DNA from: Corynebacterium sp. TAE3-ERU16 | Lineage (GTDB): Bacteria > Actinomycetota > Actinomycetes > Mycobacteriales > Mycobacteriaceae | Length of the DNA: 64,000 nucleotides | Direction of reading: 5' to 3' | Assembly (NCBI RefSeq): GCF_019209935.1 | Contig: NZ_JAHUTN010000003.1 | Span: 1 to 64,000 of the forward strand | Shown here: positions 14,809 through 25,765 of the stretch, one piece after another | How positions within the stretch are numbered: position 1 is the first letter of the stretch | How the letters are laid out: each line of letters starts with the position of its first letter | Notes under the pieces: generated by a model | What the model was told of the DNA's origin: nothing | The model's database searches: none | Seen by the model: the letters and a program-made list of their open reading frames with translations, nothing else | Program-made: the position numbers and the translations under genes

Positions 14809-14848
14809 GTGCCCTGGCCGGCGACACCGCAACCGGCGGCCGGGGCAC
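14809..14848. terminator. Bidirectional hairpin between convergent genes
   Basis: Arms 14809-14819 and 14838-14848 pair over 11 bases with one G-T pair. The hairpin fills almost the whole 46-base gap between the stop codons of the two convergent genes. There is no T-run. Confidence 0.55.
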
Positions 14849-14850
14849 TC

Positions 14851-15978
14851 TCAGGAGGCCGGAACCCCCGCCGCGACGGCCTCCGAGTTCGCGGTTCCCC
14901 GGGTCTTCTCCGGTCGTTCGAGCGCCATGTCGCCGGGACGGATCCAGCCGGCCCGTCTCATTGCCTCGGAGATCAGGAGCGTCACCAGTGCGGGACCGAC
15001 GATGTTCAGTCCGAGGATCATCAGCGTGAGGGACACCGCACCGTGGTCGGGGGACATGACGCTCCAGGTCATGAGCTGGCCGACGAGGCCCGAGGTCCCC
15101 ATGCCCGACCCGGCCGGGTTGTTCTCCATCGCGAACACGGTCGTGGCGATCGGCCCCAGGATCGCAGAGGCGATGATCGGCGGCAGCCAGATCACCGGAC
15201 GACGGACGATGTTCGGCATCTGGAGCATCGAAGTGCCCAGCCCCTGGGACACCAGACCCGCCCAGCGGTTCTCCCGCCAGCTGGCGACCGCGAAACCGAC
15301 CATCTGGCAGCAGCAGCCCACTGTTGCGGCACCCGCCGCCAGTCCCGACAATCCGAGGATGATGCCCAGGGCCGCCGATGAGATCGGCAGGGTCAGGCAG
15401 ATGCCCATGATCACGGCGACGAGGATGCCCATCAGGAACGGCTGCCGCTGAGCGGACCAGTTGATCATCTCCCCCAGCGCCGTCATGAACTCGGAGATCG
15501 TCGGGCCGATGAGCAGGCCGACCGCCGAACCCGAGCAGATGGTCACCAGCGGGGTGACGAGGATGTCGACGGGGGTCCGTCCCGACACGAACAACCCGCA
15601 CTCGACAGCGATGAACGCGGCGATGAACGCCCCCAACGGCTCTCCCGGGCCGAGGAGCTGGAAGGACAGGCCGTCGACGACCCCTCCCCCGAGGATCTTG
15701 CCCGCGTGGGCACCGACCATGCCCGCGACGCCGGTACCCGCGATGACGAAGGTCGACGCCGAGAGCCGGTGGGCGACACCGATGCCGATACCGAATCCGG
15801 TCAGCACCGAGGCCACGGATCCGGTGACGACGAGGAACTCGCCGATGGTCCCCGGAACGTGGCGGCCCAGCTGGACCATGATCGTTCCCACGATGAGGGT
15901 GGCGAACAACCCGAAGGCCATGCCGGTCAGTGCATCAATGAAGAACAGGGACGCCCATCTGCGTATCAGTCGGTTCAC
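14851..15978 (-). CDS. EIIC-like PTS membrane protein (PTS_EIIC_2 type)
   Basis: A 375-residue integral membrane protein with about ten hydrophobic segments, rich in Gly and small residues, ending in a short cytoplasmic tail. It resembles the stand-alone EIIC family sometimes called PTS_EIIC_2. No EIIA or EIIB domain or neighbouring PTS gene is present, so sugar transport is not shown. The GTG at 15978 is chosen because -10 TAAAGT ends eight bases before it, fitting a leaderless mRNA; the longer reading to 16098 adds a non-family leader. Confidence 0.7.
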   Translation of the reverse strand: MNRLIRRWASLFFIDALTGMAFGLFATLIVGTIMVQLGRHVPGTIGEFLVVTGSVASVLTGFGIGIGVAHRLSASTFVIAGTGVAGMVGAHAGKILGGGVVDGLSFQLLGPGEPLGAFIAAFIAVECGLFVSGRTPVDILVTPLVTICSGSAVGLLIGPTISEFMTALGEMINWSAQRQPFLMGILVAVIMGICLTLPISSAALGIILGLSGLAAGAATVGCCCQMVGFAVASWRENRWAGLVSQGLGTSMLQMPNIVRRPVIWLPPIIASAILGPIATTVFAMENNPAGSGMGTSGLVGQLMTWSVMSPDHGAVSLTLMILGLNIVGPALVTLLISEAMRRAGWIRPGDMALERPEKTRGTANSEAVAAGVPAS

Positions 15979-16125
15979 AGCAGTTGACTTTAGTGAGTTC
16001 AGCGCAAAACCGGAACTATACGGGCATCGTGGAAGCCAGCCGCCACCCCCGACATACACCTCTCCCACCCCGGTCGAGAAAGCGGCCCGCCCCGTCACGG
16101 GCCGGGCCGTCGGAATAGGTGCGGA

Positions 16126-18648
16126 TCAAGCGCGGATTGTGGCGCCGTGCTCCCGACCCGCCGCGTCGGCCGCGGCGAGCCGCGCCTCCGAACACTCGTC
16201 GTCGGTCAGCGTACGGTCGGTGGCCCGGAACCGCAGCGCGAACGCCAGCGACTTCCGGTTATCGCCGAGGCTCTCCGAGCGGTAGACGTCGAAGAGCTCG
16301 ACGCTCTCGATCAGCTCCCCAGCCGCCGACAGCAGGGTCCGGCGCACGTCCTCCGCCGGAACGTCCTCGTCGACCACGAGTGCGATGTCCTGCATCAGCG
16401 CCGGGAACGGGGACAGCACCGGCGCCGGTGTCGAGGGGGCGAACGGCAGTGCCGTGACGTCCAGCTCCATCGCGCAGGTGCGCGCGGGCAGGCCCGCGCG
16501 CTCCAGGATCTGCGGATGCAGCTCCCCGGCGTACCCGACGACGGTTCCGTCGACACTCAGCGCGGCGCACCGGCCCGGGTGCCAGGGAAGCTGTTCGGCG
16601 GCCGAGACCTCGATCTCGACATCGGCGGCTCGGGCGACGACGCGTGCCGACTCCACCGAATCAGCCCACGTGTAGGCGCGGGAGGATCCCAGCGGGCCGG
16701 CGGCCTCGATGTCCCCGGCACCGACGGTGGCGACGTGCAGCGGCTGCGCGGGCAGCGAGGCGAGGAGTTCCGAGACAGCCTGATCCGACGGACGGCTCCG
16801 GACGTCGGGCATCGGTGACCGGTCGATCTCCCCCGCGATCGTGACCTGCTCGACCCCGTAGAGCGAGACGTCGCGCTGCCCCCTGGCGGCGTTGCGCCGC
16901 ACGGCGTCCAGCATGTTCGGCAGCAGGGTCGTGCCGAGGACGGAGCGGTCGGCCTCGAGCGGGTTGAGCACCGCGACGGTCCGCCGCCTGGGATCGTCCG
17001 CGTCGAGCCCCCAGACGTCGAAGACGTCGGCCTCGGTGAACGGGCTCGGGAGGATCTCGGTGTAGCCGTTGTAGGCGAGGGCGTGACCGATCGCGCGGCG
17101 CCGCCGCTGCGCGGGGGTCAGGCCGCGGCCGGCCGGGGCGGTGGGGACGACGGAGGGGATGTCCTCCAGCCCCTCGAGGCGCAGCACCTCCTCCACGAGG
17201 TCCGCGTCCATCGTGATGTCGGGGCGCCACGTCGGGGGTGTGACCGTGAGGACGTCACCGTCGCGGTCGACAGCGCATCCGACCTCCTCGAGACGGGAGA
17301 TGACGGTGTCGTGGCTGATGTCCATCCCCGCGATACGCGCGGGGCGGTTGACGTCCATCCGTACCGTCGGCATGGCGGGGACGTCACCGACCAGGGTCCG
17401 CCCGGAGTCCACGGAGCCTCCGGCGATCCGGGCCAGCAGATGGGCCGCGACGTCGAGCGCGACCTCGACGAGAGCGGGATCGACCCCCCGCTCAAATCGG
17501 CGCGAGGCCTCACTGGACAACCGGTGCCTGCGGGAGGTCCGGGCGACGGTGATCGGGTCCCAGTTCGCGGCCTCCAGATAGACGTCAGAGGTGTCGTCGC
17601 TGATCTCGGAGGAGGCTCCGCCCATGACACCCGCCAGTGAGAGCACACCCGAATCGTCGGCGATGACGACGTCCTCCGGGTCGAGGGTGCGCGTCACGTC
17701 ATCGAGGGTCTCGAGCTTCTCCCCCTTCTCCGCGCGACGCACGACGAGCGTGTCACCGGTGATCCGGGCCGCGTCGAAGGCGTGCATCGGCTGCCCGAAC
17801 AGCATCATCACGTAGTTGGTGACGTCGGTGGCGGCGTTGACCGGCCGCTGGCCGCAGAGCATCAGCTCCCGCTGCATCCACAGCGGCGACTCGGCTCCGG
17901 CAGCGGTTCCCGTCACCCGGCGGAGTCCGAACCGGACGGCCTTCGTCTCCGGACGCACATCGACAGTCAGTAGTTCACCGTCGGGCGTGGGCACCGAGAC
18001 GTCGATGCCCGCCACACCCGGCTGGAGCGCCGGATCGGTGAACGCGAGGCCGAAGGCGCTCGCGATCTCGCGGGCCAACCCCCGCGCGGAGAGCGCGTAG
18101 CCACGGTCCGGCGTCACGTTGACGTCGAACACCGTGTCATCGAGTCCCATGACGTCGCGCGCATCGGAACCGAGCTCGTGGTCCCCGTCGGCCGGGAGGG
18201 TGATGATCCCCTTGTTCTGCTGGGCGGTGAGCCCGAGTTCAGCGGCGGAACAGATCATGCCCGCGGACATCCGCCCGTAGGTCTCACGCGCGGCGATCTC
18301 GAAGTTGCCCGGAAGCACGCAGCCGGGAAGAGACACCACGACGTAGTCTCCCTCGCTGAAATTGCGGGCGCCGCAGACGATCGACTGCAGCTCCCCGGTC
18401 CCGTTGGCGTCGCCTACGTTGACGTGGCAGTGTCGGATGGGCTTCTTGAATCCGGTGAGCTCCTCGATCGACTCCACCCGGCCGATCACGAGCGGACCGG
18501 TGGTCTCGGGGATGGCGGAGAAGCCTTCGGTCTCGAAACCGACACGGACGAAGCCGCTGTCGAGTTCAGTGTCGGTGACCGACCAGTCCGACTGGGATCC
18601 GTCGGCGGAGCGCAGCAGCCGGGTGACCCAGTTCTTGGCGATGAGCAT
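16126..18648 (-). CDS. pheT: Phenylalanine--tRNA ligase beta subunit
   Basis: Large subunit of the (alpha-beta)2 synthetase, 840 residues. The N-terminal tRNA-binding (EMAP-like) domain covers about residues 40-160. The B3/B4 editing domain, B5 domain (PRARIAGMDIS region) and catalytic-like core follow. The C-terminal ferredoxin-fold anticodon-binding domain starts near SPFPALMQDIALVVDE. It lies 56 bases after pheS and is surely co-transcribed with it. Confidence 0.97.
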   Translation of the reverse strand: MLIAKNWVTRLLRSADGSQSDWSVTDTELDSGFVRVGFETEGFSAIPETTGPLVIGRVESIEELTGFKKPIRHCHVNVGDANGTGELQSIVCGARNFSEGDYVVVSLPGCVLPGNFEIAARETYGRMSAGMICSAAELGLTAQQNKGIITLPADGDHELGSDARDVMGLDDTVFDVNVTPDRGYALSARGLAREIASAFGLAFTDPALQPGVAGIDVSVPTPDGELLTVDVRPETKAVRFGLRRVTGTAAGAESPLWMQRELMLCGQRPVNAATDVTNYVMMLFGQPMHAFDAARITGDTLVVRRAEKGEKLETLDDVTRTLDPEDVVIADDSGVLSLAGVMGGASSEISDDTSDVYLEAANWDPITVARTSRRHRLSSEASRRFERGVDPALVEVALDVAAHLLARIAGGSVDSGRTLVGDVPAMPTVRMDVNRPARIAGMDISHDTVISRLEEVGCAVDRDGDVLTVTPPTWRPDITMDADLVEEVLRLEGLEDIPSVVPTAPAGRGLTPAQRRRRAIGHALAYNGYTEILPSPFTEADVFDVWGLDADDPRRRTVAVLNPLEADRSVLGTTLLPNMLDAVRRNAARGQRDVSLYGVEQVTIAGEIDRSPMPDVRSRPSDQAVSELLASLPAQPLHVATVGAGDIEAAGPLGSSRAYTWADSVESARVVARAADVEIEVSAAEQLPWHPGRCAALSVDGTVVGYAGELHPQILERAGLPARTCAMELDVTALPFAPSTPAPVLSPFPALMQDIALVVDEDVPAEDVRRTLLSAAGELIESVELFDVYRSESLGDNRKSLAFALRFRATDRTLTDDECSEARLAAADAAGREHGATIRA

Positions 18649-18704
18649 GTGGGGTTCTCCTGGGGGGTTGAAAGCGGTGGTGAAAAGCTGGAGGGAAGGG
18701 TCGG

Positions 18705-19871
<1,167 letters not shown>

Positions 19872-19874
19872 TTA

Positions 19875-19892
19875 CCCGGTCGTGTGACCGGG
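19875..19892 (-). terminator. Hairpin downstream of the SpoU methylase gene
   Basis: CCCGGTC (19875-19881), a four-base loop and GACCGGG (19886-19892) form a perfect stem 30 bases past the methylase stop. The minus strand lacks a T-run, so termination is only suggested. Confidence 0.4.
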
Positions 19893-19922
19893 ACGATGTT
19901 GCGGGGACCCGTCGCCCGGTTC

Positions 19923-20735
19923 TCAGGAGCGGTGTTGCGCCCGGGCGGAGGCGTAGAGGCAGATCGCCGCGGCCGTGGCCAGGTTCAGGGATTCCGCACG
20001 TCCCCGGATCGGGATGTGGATCCGGTGGTCGGCGGCCCCGAGCAGATCCTCGGGCAGACCGTGTGCCTCGTTGCCGAAGAGCCACGCGGTCGGTCCGCCG
20101 AGGACCCGGTCCGCTTCATCGAGACTGAGTTCACCGTCCGCTGCAGTGGCGATGACCGTCAGCCCCCGCTCCCGGAGCTTGCCGATGACATCGGTGTGCG
20201 AGTGGTACCGCACCACGGGCAGGTGGAACAGTGATCCGGCCGAGGCCCGGGCGGATTTCCCGTTCTGCGGATCAACCGTGTCCCCGGTGAAGATCACGGA
20301 GTCGGCACCGACGGCGTCGGCGACACGAATCACGGTTCCCGCGTTGCCGGGCTCCGACGTCTCCACCGGAACCGCGACCAGGCGGGGATCCGCGACGAGC
20401 GCCTCATCCAGACCTGTGAGCACCGGTCTGCACACCGCGACCAGGCCGGTCGGGGTCACGGTGTCCGACAACTGCCGACCGGCTCTGTCGGTGACCGGGT
20501 GAAGGTACACCCCGGCTGACGCGGCCGTGTTGAGAAGGCCCGCAAACCGACCGGCGGCGTGCTCGGTGGCGAAGATGTCCGTGGCCACTCCCCGCTCGAC
20601 GGCCGCCTCGACGCAGTTGACCCCCTCGACGAGGAACAGACCGGCCTTGCGCCGCCCGGCGCTGCGGTGGAGTTTGACGGCGGACACCACACGGGGGGTC
20701 CGCTCTGTCGCTGGTTCGGAGAAATCGAGGTGCAT
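19923..20735 (-). CDS. SpoU/TrmH-family RNA 2'-O-methyltransferase
   Basis: A 270-residue SPOUT-class methyltransferase. The N-terminal substrate-binding domain contains RKAGLFLVEGVNCVEAA. The C-terminal trefoil-knot region has the three SpoU motifs: ETSEPGNAGTVIR, WLFGNEAHGLPE, and RGRAESLNLATAAAICLY. The likely target is rRNA or tRNA ribose; the exact site cannot be assigned. TAGGTT lies seven bases before the ATG with no ribosome site, so it is probably leaderless. It follows the infC-rpmI-rplT operon, separated by a strong terminator. Confidence 0.93.
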   Translation of the reverse strand: MHLDFSEPATERTPRVVSAVKLHRSAGRRKAGLFLVEGVNCVEAAVERGVATDIFATEHAAGRFAGLLNTAASAGVYLHPVTDRAGRQLSDTVTPTGLVAVCRPVLTGLDEALVADPRLVAVPVETSEPGNAGTVIRVADAVGADSVIFTGDTVDPQNGKSARASAGSLFHLPVVRYHSHTDVIGKLRERGLTVIATAADGELSLDEADRVLGGPTAWLFGNEAHGLPEDLLGAADHRIHIPIRGRAESLNLATAAAICLYASARAQHRS

Positions 20736-20808
20736 GCGATCCAACCTAGCAGCGGCGGTGGAGTGCCCCGTCGTCCGGTGGACGCCGGGTGCCGGGCCGC
20801 GGACGGGA

Positions 20809-20845
20809 AAACCGCCCCGGCTCCCGGTGCGGGAGGGGGCGGTTT
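20809..20845 (-). terminator. Intrinsic terminator of the infC-rpmI-rplT operon
   Basis: A perfect 10-base stem, AAACCGCCCC (20809-20818) and GGGGCGGTTT (20836-20845). On the minus strand it runs into a T-run (GGTTTTCCC). It stands about 38 bases past the rplT stop. Confidence 0.85.
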
Positions 20846-20883
20846 CGGGAATCACCCGGTGGGGTGGTTCCGGATCCGGTGAC

Positions 20884-21267
<384 letters not shown>

Positions 21268-21344
21268 GGTAAAACTTCCTTACGAATCTTGGGGGTTAGT
21301 TACTTTGGAGGGGGACGCTGACCGCCGGTACCGGCGGCCCGGCA

Positions 21345-21539
21345 TCACGCCCGGCCGAGGAGACGCTTGACGCGCTTGGAGTCGGCCTTCGAGACGTCCG
21401 TGGTGCCCTTCAGGCGACGGGTCCGGGTGGAGGGCTTTCCCTCGAGGAGGTGGCGACGGTTGGCCTTCTCGCGGCGCAGCTTGCCGGAACCGGAGACCTT
21501 GATTCGCTTTGCGGTGCCCTTGTGGGTCTTCTGCTTCAT
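21345..21539 (-). CDS. rpmI: 50S ribosomal protein L35
   Basis: A 64-residue, very basic r-protein beginning [20 protein letters not shown] and ending in RVKRLLGRA. It has the standard length and lies between infC (27-base gap) and rplT (77-base gap). Confidence 0.97.
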   Translation of the reverse strand: MKQKTHKGTAKRIKVSGSGKLRREKANRRHLLEGKPSTRTRRLKGTTDVSKADSKRVKRLLGRA

Positions 21540-21566
21540 GAGTGATGTCCTTAAAAAGCTAGTTGT

Positions 21567-22088
<522 letters not shown>

Positions 22089-22500
22089 GTGTACTCCTAG
22101 GGTTGCAGTGAATAATGCGTGATACCGCACCGCAACCTGGATGTCCCGTACACCGCGATAAACCCGGAAACGACGAAACCCGCTGACCCGTCACGACGTG
22201 ACGGAGACAACGGGAGATCCGGGCGTTCGGTCGATGGCACGGGATCCCCCGACGTTCCGACATCCACCGAATTCTGACTTCAGCGGGCGGACCGCCGGAT
22301 GAACCGGACGATCGACACTACGCGACAACCACTGTCCAACCTGGCTCGGGGCCAGGCGGCGTATGGTGGGAGGGACCTCCACTTTGCGGCCCTGTGTGCT
22401 TTCCCGTATCGAGATCATCGAGGTAATCGACACCGGCAAAAGGCGTCGGGCACCGTTCGATGATCGAACAAGGGGAGAAGCCCACACTGGGCGGTAGTGA
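22089..22500 (-). other. Long infC leader, no gene
   Basis: About 400 bases lie between infC and a possible -10 TACAGT near 22507. No convincing open frame is present. A dyad GTTCGAT-G-ATCGAAC is at 22455-22469, and a small inverted repeat CCGTCAC-GAC-GTGACGG lies near 22190. The length suggests regulation of the ribosomal operon at RNA level, but no known leader class was recognised. Confidence 0.4.
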
Positions 22501-22584
22501 TCTGAACTGTATCACGGCCACCCGCCGCATCCAAACCCGATGGCCTCTCCCCCGTTCCACGTACCGGCTCTGTTCCGGACCGGG

Positions 22585-23418
22585 TCAGGGGCTGACGTAG
22601 ACCACGGCGTTGTCTCCGCCCCTGCAGACCCAGGCGCCGGCTCCCTTCGGTGAACACTTCATGCGGTAACTCTTTCCGGTGACCGGTGACACGGCGGAGA
22701 TCGACCGGGACGAATTACCGCCCTGACCCGCGATCTGCTTACCGACGTTCATCGCGAAACCGCAGCTGGTCACGTCGGTCCCGGCGTACACGCCGGATCC
22801 GCCGGATTCACCGCACCCTGTCGCACCGTCCGGAACCGAGAACCTCGGTTTCTTCGTCGTCGTCTTCGTGGTCGTTCTCTCCGTCGACGACTTCTCCTTT
22901 GTCTTCTTCGTCGTCTTCTCCGCCTCATCCGTCTCGGATTCCGTGGACGGGGACGGGGATGCGGTCTCCCTCGCCGTCTCCCCGGACGGATTCGCCGTCA
23001 CGGTGCCGGTGTCGACCACCGCCGGCGTCTCCGGGGACTTCGGGGCGCCGCGACCGGTGTCCCCCCATCCGAGCACGGTGAAACCGAGTGCCACGACGGA
23101 GAGTGCGGCGATGATGACGACGACGAGGAAACCGATCACGACTCCCGTGGCCCCCCGTTTCCGTGGCCCCACGACCGTCGTGTATCCGGCCGGCGGCACC
23201 TGCTGCGGAACCCGAGCCCCGGCGGCCCCGGAACCGACGGGGGTCATGTACCGGGTCGGTTCCGGATCGGAACCGGGGTTCCAGCCGGATCCGGGACCGT
23301 GCGCGAACACGTCACTCTCCGGGGGAACATCACCCCACGGGTCCCGTCCCCCACCGGTGCCGCCCGGAAGCTGATCGCCCCGACCGTTGGAACCGTCGCG
23401 TCCGTTCGTGTCAGTCAC
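22585..23418 (-). CDS. Membrane-anchored protein with Thr/Lys-rich linker and Cys-containing outer domain
   Basis: 277 residues in four parts. A Gly/Pro-rich cytoplasmic N-terminus of about 85 residues is followed by one transmembrane helix (VVIGFLVVVIIAALSVVALGF). Then comes a long low-complexity Ser/Thr/Glu/Lys linker with KKTKEKSSTERTTTKTTTKK. The C-terminal outer domain of about 80 residues has four cysteines that could form two disulfides. The GTG start has a GAGGTG ribosome site. The architecture is common for envelope proteins of corynebacteria, but I recognise no family. Confidence 0.8.
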   Translation of the reverse strand: MTDTNGRDGSNGRGDQLPGGTGGGRDPWGDVPPESDVFAHGPGSGWNPGSDPEPTRYMTPVGSGAAGARVPQQVPPAGYTTVVGPRKRGATGVVIGFLVVVIIAALSVVALGFTVLGWGDTGRGAPKSPETPAVVDTGTVTANPSGETARETASPSPSTESETDEAEKTTKKTKEKSSTERTTTKTTTKKPRFSVPDGATGCGESGGSGVYAGTDVTSCGFAMNVGKQIAGQGGNSSRSISAVSPVTGKSYRMKCSPKGAGAWVCRGGDNAVVYVSP

Positions 23419-23724
23419 GGGTACACCTCACAACTCTTCGTCTCTGTTCCATTCATGCCGTTCATCGTCCCCGGGGTGCACACAGCTCACGTTCACTGTG
23501 TGCACGTACCGGGGTGCTCGGGGCCGGTTCAGGGCCGCACCCACGAGGATAGTGCGCGCGGTCCGGTTCACACACTGCCGGCGACCGCCGGTGGCTCTCC
23601 ACGGCACACTTAACCGGGCATGTTCCGGACACACCACCACGGATGGTACCGGTTACGCTACCCGGGAGCCGGGGTCGTCTCCGGGGCTGACGGTCTTCCG
23701 CGGCGCGACCTAGACTCTGGAGAC

Positions 23725-25746
23725 ATGCCGACCAACGACAGGAAACGGGAGGCTCTGGCGGAAGCGCTCCGGAGTCTCGATGCCGCCGAACAGGCACTCA
23801 CGGAGGCCCGTCACCGGGTGCTCCGGGCGCTTGACGGGGAGGTGCGGCCGAACCACCCTCTCCCGACGGAGCACGGACGGGCGGTCCCACCGGAACCGCC
23901 CCGTCACCCCTCATTCGACGGGGGACCGCCTCCCGCGGAAGGACCGACGGGGGAAGAAAAGACCGCGCCCGTCGGGGACGCGGGAACACACGCCGCGCCA
24001 GCCGGTCCACGGCGTGCCGGGGCGGCGACCCCCTCCCCACGTGAGCCGTGGTGGCACTCGGAGAACGTCGTCATCAGGCTCCTCGCTGTCGGCGGCGCGC
24101 TGATCACTCTCGGTGGTGTCGCGCTGCTCGTGGTTCTCGCCGCGCAGAGCGGGCTGCTCGGCCCCGTCGGCCGGGTGATCCTCGCCTATCTCCTGGCCGC
24201 CGTGCTCGGCGCCGGGGCGGTGGTGGTGCGCCACCGGTTCAGTGAACGGGCCTCGAATACTCCGACGATCATCACCTCTTTGCTGTTCACGGCGCTGCTC
24301 ACCGGTCTGACGACGACCTGGTTCGTGGTTTTCGACTACAGGTGGTTGCCGGTGTGGGTGGGGTCGACCCTCAGTCTGGTCCTGTTCGGCCTGTGCCTCT
24401 CCCGTGTGCGCAGGTGGAGGATGGAGCTTCCGGGGCTGGTGCTCACCATCGGTGTGACCCTGTTCATGATCGTGTGGAACTGGTCTCCCGTCGGGAACGA
24501 CGTCACCGCGATCGACCGGGCGTGGCCCGCAGGTGTCCCGGGGCTGCTCCTCCTCGTCGCGACCGCAGGTCTCGGTTGGCGGCGGTCGAGGATCGTCGCC
24601 GCCGGATCGGCACTCGGCGCCACTGCACTCGCCTCGTGGACCCTCATATTGAGCCTGGACAGTGCCTGGCCGGAATTCGCGGGGGCCGTCATCGTCGCGG
24701 TGATGTTCACCACGGTGGTCGTCAGGGACCCGGTGCCGACATCGGCCGGGGCCGAGAAGCTGGCTGCGGCGTGGGCTCCGGCACTGACCGTGCTCGTCAT
24801 ATTCTTCATGAACCCGGTCGAGCAGATGCCGCAGGTGGTGTACACGCTCCCTCTGCTCCTGTCGGTCGCGATGATCGTCGTCGGGCACACACTGCGCTCG
24901 ACCGGGGACAGCGGGGGACGCCCGTCCCCGGCCCGTTTCGTCGCACCGACGTTGATCTCGGTCGGCGCAGCCGCCGCTCCCTTGTCGTTCTTCATCATGA
25001 CGGACACGCTGCGGATCTGGTCGACGGCAACGTACATCCTCCCGTTCCTCCCCGCGTTCTTCCTGGCCGCCACCGTCCTCGCCGTCACCGTTCTACCCCG
25101 GGTTCTCCCCACCCCCTGGCCGTGGATCACCTGGACGTTGGCGGTGCTGCTCTACACCCTGAACGTCTCGTTCATGGTGTGGTACCGGGACATCGGGGGA
25201 CTGCGGGAGAATCCACCGTCCGTCATGGGGTTGCTCATCATCGTCCTGATCGCCACGGTGCTGCTCACCCGGTCCCGTTTCACCGGGATACCGGTTCCGG
25301 GGAAGATCGTGCTCGCGGTGGTGGCTCTGCACCTGTCGGCTACCGCGGTGGTCGCCGTGTTCACCCGTGCCGGTGCCCTCACCGGCTCCGCCGAGCTCGG
25401 GTTCTTCCTCGGCCACGCCACGGTGTCGGTGCTCTGGATCGCTCTCGCCGCCTACGTGCTCCTCTGGGCGCGTGATCTCAGTGCTCAGGCGTCCCTGGGG
25501 GCGGGGGTCCTCCTGGCTGCCGCAGGTACAGCGAAACTGATCCTCGTCGACCTGGGGACCATCAGCGGGATACCCCGGGTCCTCGCTTTCCTGGTATCCG
25601 GTGTGGCCCTGCTGAGCATCGCGACACTCCGCGCCCGTCGTGACCGGACGGACCCGGTCGGTGACACCACGGTGCGGACCGAGCCACCGCTGCCGTCGTC
25701 CCGACCGGAGACGACCGGCGGTGACCGGTCCGCCACGGACCGGTGA
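23725..25746 (+). CDS. Large multi-pass membrane protein (DUF2339-like)
   Basis: 673 residues. The first 115 are hydrophilic and Pro-rich with a short coiled-coil-like start (EALRSLDAAEQALTEARHRV). From about residue 120 to 650 there are roughly 18-20 hydrophobic segments. The segment GGALITLGGVALLVVLAAQ resembles the start of DUF2339 proteins. The function is unknown. -10 TAGACT (23711-23716) lies eight bases before the ATG. It is convergent with uvrA after 19 bases. Confidence 0.75.
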   Translation: MPTNDRKREALAEALRSLDAAEQALTEARHRVLRALDGEVRPNHPLPTEHGRAVPPEPPRHPSFDGGPPPAEGPTGEEKTAPVGDAGTHAAPAGPRRAGAATPSPREPWWHSENVVIRLLAVGGALITLGGVALLVVLAAQSGLLGPVGRVILAYLLAAVLGAGAVVVRHRFSERASNTPTIITSLLFTALLTGLTTTWFVVFDYRWLPVWVGSTLSLVLFGLCLSRVRRWRMELPGLVLTIGVTLFMIVWNWSPVGNDVTAIDRAWPAGVPGLLLLVATAGLGWRRSRIVAAGSALGATALASWTLILSLDSAWPEFAGAVIVAVMFTTVVVRDPVPTSAGAEKLAAAWAPALTVLVIFFMNPVEQMPQVVYTLPLLLSVAMIVVGHTLRSTGDSGGRPSPARFVAPTLISVGAAAAPLSFFIMTDTLRIWSTATYILPFLPAFFLAATVLAVTVLPRVLPTPWPWITWTLAVLLYTLNVSFMVWYRDIGGLRENPPSVMGLLIIVLIATVLLTRSRFTGIPVPGKIVLAVVALHLSATAVVAVFTRAGALTGSAELGFFLGHATVSVLWIALAAYVLLWARDLSAQASLGAGVLLAAAGTAKLILVDLGTISGIPRVLAFLVSGVALLSIATLRARRDRTDPVGDTTVRTEPPLPSSRPETTGGDRSATDR

Positions 25747-25765
25747 CCCGGTCGACGGTCCCCTG

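Noticed and set aside
22455..22469. GTTCGAT-G-ATCGAAC dyad read as a LexA site
   Set aside because: The half-sites are in the opposite order to the SOS box (TCGAAC...GTTCGA).
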